Of a stretch of 64,000 nt of DNA, positions 60,646 to 64,000 are shown piece after piece. Position numbers and translations under genes: made by a program. Position 1 is the first letter of the stretch. The number at the start of each line of letters is the position of its first letter. The notes under the pieces are model-generated. The model made no database searches, was not told where the DNA came from, and was given only the letters and a program-made list of their open reading frames with translations. The DNA lies in contig CAZZMD010000001.1 of assembly GCA_964655355.1 (NCBI GenBank), forward strand, positions 133,216-197,215, given 5' to 3'. This stretch comes from CALGDE01 sp964655355. Lineage in GTDB: Bacteria > Cyanobacteriota > Cyanobacteriia > CACIAM-69d.

Positions 60646-61836
60646 CTAGGAGACCGCTGCGGGGGCGGCCACCAGACTGCCTAGATCGGGAGTGATCCCG
60701 CTATTGTTATGGGCATCATCAAAGGCTTGGGCGATCGCCATCCCGGACGCTAAAGCCGCTTCCACATTATTTCCCCCACACCAATCGCCCCCGACCCATA
60801 GATCGGCAGACGTGTGGTGTAGATGGGTTTGGGCGATCGGATTAATCACCTGGGCATAGCCCCATTGGTGGACCTGAAAATCCTGAGGATGGCGAAACGG
60901 TAAATTCAACACCTGCTCCGCCCGGGCCAGCATCTGCCGCCCCAGGGGATACCAATCTTTGGCATCCGACCACCGCTCCGCAAATTCAGCACTGCTATGT
61001 AGCCCCACCACCGGGCGATCGCTAGTGGACTGCTTGCGATCCTCCCGAGCAATCCACGCCAGGGTCATATCCTGCGGCAACTCAATCCCCTGCCAATCTC
61101 GCAGGGCCGGCGGGTCCAAATCCCGCGCCGGGGCATAGGCCGCCGTCACGCTGATACAACGGGAATAGCGGACCGGCGCGATCGCCGTCAACAGGTCCGT
61201 CGCCGCGGGGCAATGAACCGGGGAAATCGTCGCCAATAGGGCCTCCGCCTGGGGAGCCGGAATCGCCACAATCACCGCCGCCGCAAAAATCTCATCCTCC
61301 GGCGGTTGGGTGCCCCCGGTGCGGGGATGGTCGCAATGGATCATCCATGGGGAGTCCGTCAAGGCAGGATTCGGCGGCACCAGGGCGATCGCCCGATGGT
61401 TAAACCACACCTCCACCCCCGGCAACAAAGCCTTCGCCACCTGGGAAATGCCGTCCGGGGCACAATACCGATTTTCAGTATCGACCACAGTCAAGCCCGA
61501 CGGTAGATATTGATAGCCCGTCCCCGGCCAAGGTTTCACCGTGCCCCGCCGAAGCAGCGGTGCCATCAACTCCGCCGTTAGGGGCAAGGATCCATCTAAA
61601 TACCGCACCCCCCGATCCGCCCGCGCCGACTGCACCCGGCGAGTATTCAACCGCCCCCCAGTGCCCAAGGATTTTTCCAGCACCAACGTCTCATATCCGC
61701 GCTGTTGCAAACTTTGGGCGACGACCAATCCTGTGAGGCCCGCCCCAATGACAACCACCGGCAACGGCGTTTCGGGGGATGGATGGGAACGGCGCGACGA
61801 AGCAGAGGAAAAATGTGCCATGGAGCCATGCAACAT
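60646..61836 (-). CDS. FAD-dependent oxidoreductase, renalase-like
   Basis: The 396-residue protein has a Rossmann GxGxxG: VVVIGAGLTGLVVAQSLQQ (about 28-46) with the following Glu and the GGR block TGGRLNTRRVQ. The C-terminal FAD contact is LWVGGDWCGGNNVEAALASG. The length and the repeated hydrophobic core resemble cyanobacterial renalase/NAD(P)-FAD proteins. The electron donor and substrate are unknown; renalase itself oxidises off-pathway NAD(P)H isomers. ATG 61836 was used; ATG 61821 is also possible. Confidence 0.8.
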   Translation of the reverse strand: MLHGSMAHFSSASSRRSHPSPETPLPVVVIGAGLTGLVVAQSLQQRGYETLVLEKSLGTGGRLNTRRVQSARADRGVRYLDGSLPLTAELMAPLLRRGTVKPWPGTGYQYLPSGLTVVDTENRYCAPDGISQVAKALLPGVEVWFNHRAIALVPPNPALTDSPWMIHCDHPRTGGTQPPEDEIFAAAVIVAIPAPQAEALLATISPVHCPAATDLLTAIAPVRYSRCISVTAAYAPARDLDPPALRDWQGIELPQDMTLAWIAREDRKQSTSDRPVVGLHSSAEFAERWSDAKDWYPLGRQMLARAEQVLNLPFRHPQDFQVHQWGYAQVINPIAQTHLHHTSADLWVGGDWCGGNNVEAALASGMAIAQAFDDAHNNSGITPDLGSLVAAPAAVS

Positions 61837-61839
61837 CAC

Positions 61840-62307
61840 AAAATCTGTGTCAAATTAGGTAGATACAAAAATTAATTTTTGCAAGCGTATTTTCGTAATC
61901 CAGCAAGATTCGTAATCCAGCAAGGTTCGTAGTCCAGCCAAAACGATAGGGCATGTGCCCAACAGTTGTGCGCCCTGAGTTCTTCTGGTTCTACCCATAG
62001 CGCTTCTTGTCCCAGACACCTCTTACGGGAATGAGGGGCCCGTTGCCGAACCATGCCGTAGAGCAACCTTAACCGGAACCTTACCCATTAACTTTAGCCT
62101 TTGCCGTCAGACACCGGGAAACCTTGCCGCCGTCGTGCGATCGCAAATGCTCACCTCTATCACCGCCGCAGCCCTTTGCCCCTAACCCATGCCAGCGCCA
62201 TTCTGTCAGGGCTGGATCCGATATTTGATAGTTCATCCTCGATTCTTACTCTCGCTTCGCGATCGCCCGCCATCCTCTCCGCCACTCCCAGTCATCTATG
62301 AGCAGAT
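61840..62307. other. Divergent intergenic region with tandem repeat
   Basis: About 470 bp between divergent genes. It holds the 17-bp triple repeat at 61892-61942. The rest shows no gene or clear RNA. It ends in a 10-bp duplication (ATGAGCAGAY, 62298-62317) over the start of the NYN gene. Confidence 0.55.
61892..61942. repeat. 17-bp tandem repeat, three units
   Basis: TTCGTAATCCAGCAAGA (61892-61908), TTCGTAATCCAGCAAGG (61909-61925) and TTCGTAGTCCAGCCAAA (61926-61942). Confidence 0.92.
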
Positions 62308-62841
62308 ATGAGCAGACAACGATCCCGCCTATCCATTTTTGTGGATGGCAACAATATGTTCTATGCCCAGCAGAAAAACGGCTGGTTTTTTGATCCCAGG
62401 CGGGTGCTGACGTACTTTACGGAGCAGCCGGCGGTGCAGCTGATGAATGCGTTTTGGTATACGGGGCTGAAGGATAGCCAAGACCAGCGGGGATTTCGGG
62501 ATGCGCTGATTAATTTGGGCTATACGGTCCGAACCAAAGTGCTCAAGGAATATTACGACGACACCTCCGGCAAATATTCCCAGAAGGCGAACCTAGATAT
62601 CGAAATTGTGGTCGATATGTTCAACACCGTGGAGCAATACGATCGCGTGGTGTTGTTCAGCGGGGATGGCGACTTTGAAAGGGCGATCGAGCTATTGCGC
62701 TCGAAAAATACCCATATCACCGTCGTCTCCACCGAAGGCATGATCGCGCGGGAGCTACGCAATGTAACCGATCGCTATATCGACCTCAACACCATTCGCG
62801 GACACATCGAAAAGGTGGAGTTCAACTCGAATGCGGGTTAG
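62308..62841 (+). CDS. NYN (LabA-like/DUF88) domain protein
   Basis: The 177-residue protein consists of one NYN/PIN-like domain. The acidic residues expected for metal binding are present: IFVDGNNMFYA (Asp13), KANLDIEIVVDMFNT and LFSGDGDFERAI, with a final STEGMIARELRNVTDRYIDL. LabA of Synechococcus elongatus belongs to this family and links the circadian clock to gene expression; other NYN proteins are RNases. The start ATG 62308 lies in the second copy of a 10-bp duplication; the first copy's ATG (62298) is in another frame. RNase activity is inferred from the fold only. Confidence 0.88.
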   Translation: MSRQRSRLSIFVDGNNMFYAQQKNGWFFDPRRVLTYFTEQPAVQLMNAFWYTGLKDSQDQRGFRDALINLGYTVRTKVLKEYYDDTSGKYSQKANLDIEIVVDMFNTVEQYDRVVLFSGDGDFERAIELLRSKNTHITVVSTEGMIARELRNVTDRYIDLNTIRGHIEKVEFNSNAG

Positions 62842-63219
62842 GGGAAGACTCGTAGCGCTGGTAGATTCAAGGCCATGGCCAGCGATCGCCACAAGGGTTG
62901 ATTTCCCATTAATGCGAATCGATCCATTGAGCAACCATCGGTGGTTAAATCGTCAGAATCGAGGCAATATCAATAGAACAAGGGCGCTTCGTTGGTAACC
63001 GGTGTGACAGCAAGTCAACCGGTGATGACGAATTGCAGAACTTGCGATTGATTGCCTGATAATTGTCTGACAGATAACTCTGATAATTATCTGATTGTTA
63101 TTTTTGTGGTCTGGACACCCCAACCAGGGTGCCCAGACCCATCTGTAAAGGGTTTACTTCAACTTTTGGGTCCACCCATGACCCCTAAACCCATTCCCTC
63201 GAACCTAGGAGGCACAACC
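62842..63219. other. leuA leader region
   Basis: 378 bp. It contains a direct repeat of CTGATAATT-TCTGA (about 63057-63095), a hairpin at 63109-63138 and a Shine-Dalgarno AGGAGG at 63207-63212. No gene seen; an in-frame ATG at 63178 could extend leuA by 14 residues. Confidence 0.55.
63109..63138 (+). promoter_or_regulatory. Hairpin in the leuA leader
   Basis: GTCTGGACACCC (63109-63120) pairs with GGGTGCCCAGAC (63127-63138), one mismatch, 6-nt loop, about 80 bp before the leuA start. It could be a terminator or attenuator, but no T-run follows; a run of T lies before it. Confidence 0.5.
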
Positions 63220-64000
63220 ATGATTTCCCAGCCCGATCGCGTCATTATTTTCGATACCACCCTACGAGATGGGGAACAGTCCCCCGGCGCATCCCTAAAC
63301 GGCGAAGAGAAGCTAGCGATCGCCCGACAGCTAGCCCGATTGGGGGTGGACGTGATTGAGGCGGGATTTCCCTTTGCCAGCCCTGGGGATTTTGCGGCGG
63401 TGCAGCAAATTGCCGACCTGGTGGGGACGCCGGATGGTCCCACCATTTGCGGATTGGCTCGGGCAACCCAACACGACATTGACAAAGCCGGAGAAGCCCT
63501 GAAACCTGCCGCCAAAGGTCGGATCCATACCTTTATCGCCACGTCGGATATTCACCTGAAGTACAAACTGCGCAAATCTCGGGAAGACGTCCTGGCGATC
63601 GCGGGGGATATGGTCGCCCACGCCAAGACCTACACCAACGATGTGGAATTTTCTCCCGAGGATGCAGGGCGCTCTGACCCGGAATTTCTGTATCAAGTAC
63701 TGGAACGGGCGATCGCAGCCGGGGCAACGACGGTAAATATTCCTGACACCGTGGGCTATACCACCCCGGATGAATTTGGGGCAATTATTCGCGGCATCAA
63801 GGACAACGTACCCAACATTGACCAGGCGATTATTTCCGTCCACGGCCACAATGACTTGGGCTTAGCGGTGGCGAACTTCCTATCGGCAGTACAAAACGGC
63901 GCGCGGCAATTGGAGTGCACCATCAACGGCATCGGCGAGCGGGCCGGCAATGCCTCCCTGGAAGAACTGGTGATGGCGCTCCACGTGCGGCGATCGTTCT
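63220..64000 (+). CDS. leuA: 2-isopropylmalate synthase, N-terminal part (runs off right edge)
   Basis: The first 260 residues of LeuA, which condenses acetyl-CoA with 2-ketoisovalerate in the first committed step of leucine synthesis. The catalytic TIM barrel is recognisable. The metal/substrate motif is FDTTLRDGEQSPGASLN, followed by GVDVIEAGFPFASPGDF, the ligand-binding ISVHGHNDLGLAVANFL (HxH) and TINGIGERAGNASLEEL. ATG 63220 was chosen because a perfect AGGAGG lies 7 bases upstream and MISQPDRVIIFDTTL matches the family start. The regulatory C-terminal domain lies outside the window. Confidence 0.95.
   Translation, partial: MISQPDRVIIFDTTLRDGEQSPGASLNGEEKLAIARQLARLGVDVIEAGFPFASPGDFAAVQQIADLVGTPDGPTICGLARATQHDIDKAGEALKPAAKGRIHTFIATSDIHLKYKLRKSREDVLAIAGDMVAHAKTYTNDVEFSPEDAGRSDPEFLYQVLERAIAAGATTVNIPDTVGYTTPDEFGAIIRGIKDNVPNIDQAIISVHGHNDLGLAVANFLSAVQNGARQLECTINGIGERAGNASLEELVMALHVRRSF

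Noticed and set aside
61892..61942. Triple 17-bp repeat as a CRISPR array
   Set aside because: Units are contiguous with no spacers and no cas gene is nearby; it is a simple tandem repeat.

Overview
The window is chromosomal DNA from a cyanobacterium, probably a HIP1-rich non-picoplanktonic one. Evidence: the palindrome GCGATCGC recurs throughout (for example 1631-1638 and 1940-1947), and there is a full light-independent protochlorophyllide reductase operon. Several families largely confined to cyanobacteria and plastids are also present: Ycf51, DUF1350, DUF1517, DUF4912, DUF5331, PAP/fibrillin, a plastid-type GNAT and DevBCA exporters. Coding DNA is GC-rich and mostly housekeeping; I saw no prophage, insertion sequence, rRNA or CRISPR array. 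The species cannot be fixed from the sequence alone.

Layout. 1-12976 (all minus strand): a truncated histidine kinase behind a FIST sensor gene, a TPR gene behind an LRR-TPR-CHAT protease-like gene, an HD hydrolase, a glycosyltransferase/aminotransferase/alcohol-dehydrogenase-like cluster, Ycf51 and an ABC1 kinase. 13411-17844: an HTH/GrpE-like protein, a DUF1350 hydrolase, then a lower-GC accessory patch with an HNH-nuclease/J-domain gene pair, a broken second DUF1350 copy ending at a perfect 12-bp inverted repeat, and a lipoprotein. 17915-21920: chlN-chlB-chlL. 22693-35027: DUF1517, ThiS, a large TPR protein, a DinG-like protein, an M16 peptidase, DUF4912, DUF5331 and small membrane proteins. 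tRNA-Pro(UGG) lies at 35091-35164. 35241-43162: GNAT, ACT, fibrillin and PPK2 genes, a YdcF protein, an ABC ATPase and a low-GC methyltransferase. 43293-64000: the principal sigma factor, glyoxalase II, a glycosyltransferase with an unusual ABC exporter, sat, rseP, nth, a TetR-devBCA efflux locus with visible operators, a GT2, dapL, ispF, an FAD oxidoreductase, a LabA-like NYN protein and the 5' part of leuA.

How genes work together. ChlN, ChlB and ChlL form one enzyme of chlorophyll synthesis. TetR with DevBCA is a self-contained regulated exporter. The GT4 and ABC exporter probably build and export a surface glycan or lipid. DapL (lysine/murein precursor), IspF (isoprenoid precursors) and LeuA (leucine) are independent biosynthetic genes.

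Most interesting points: (1) all three DPOR subunits look like the marine-picocyanobacterial/purple-bacterial type, not the canonical cyanobacterial/plastid type, and the gene order matches bchN-B-L; (2) a J-domain plus HNH-nuclease operon sits in an accessory patch next to a gene remnant and is the best candidate for an undescribed system; (3) an ABC exporter carries two C-terminal HisKA-like domains in which the phospho-histidine position is tyrosine; (4) a FIST gene and the following kinase lie in one frame separated by a single TGA; (5) non-coding DNA carries many 10-17-bp micro-tandem duplications, some of which duplicate start codons.
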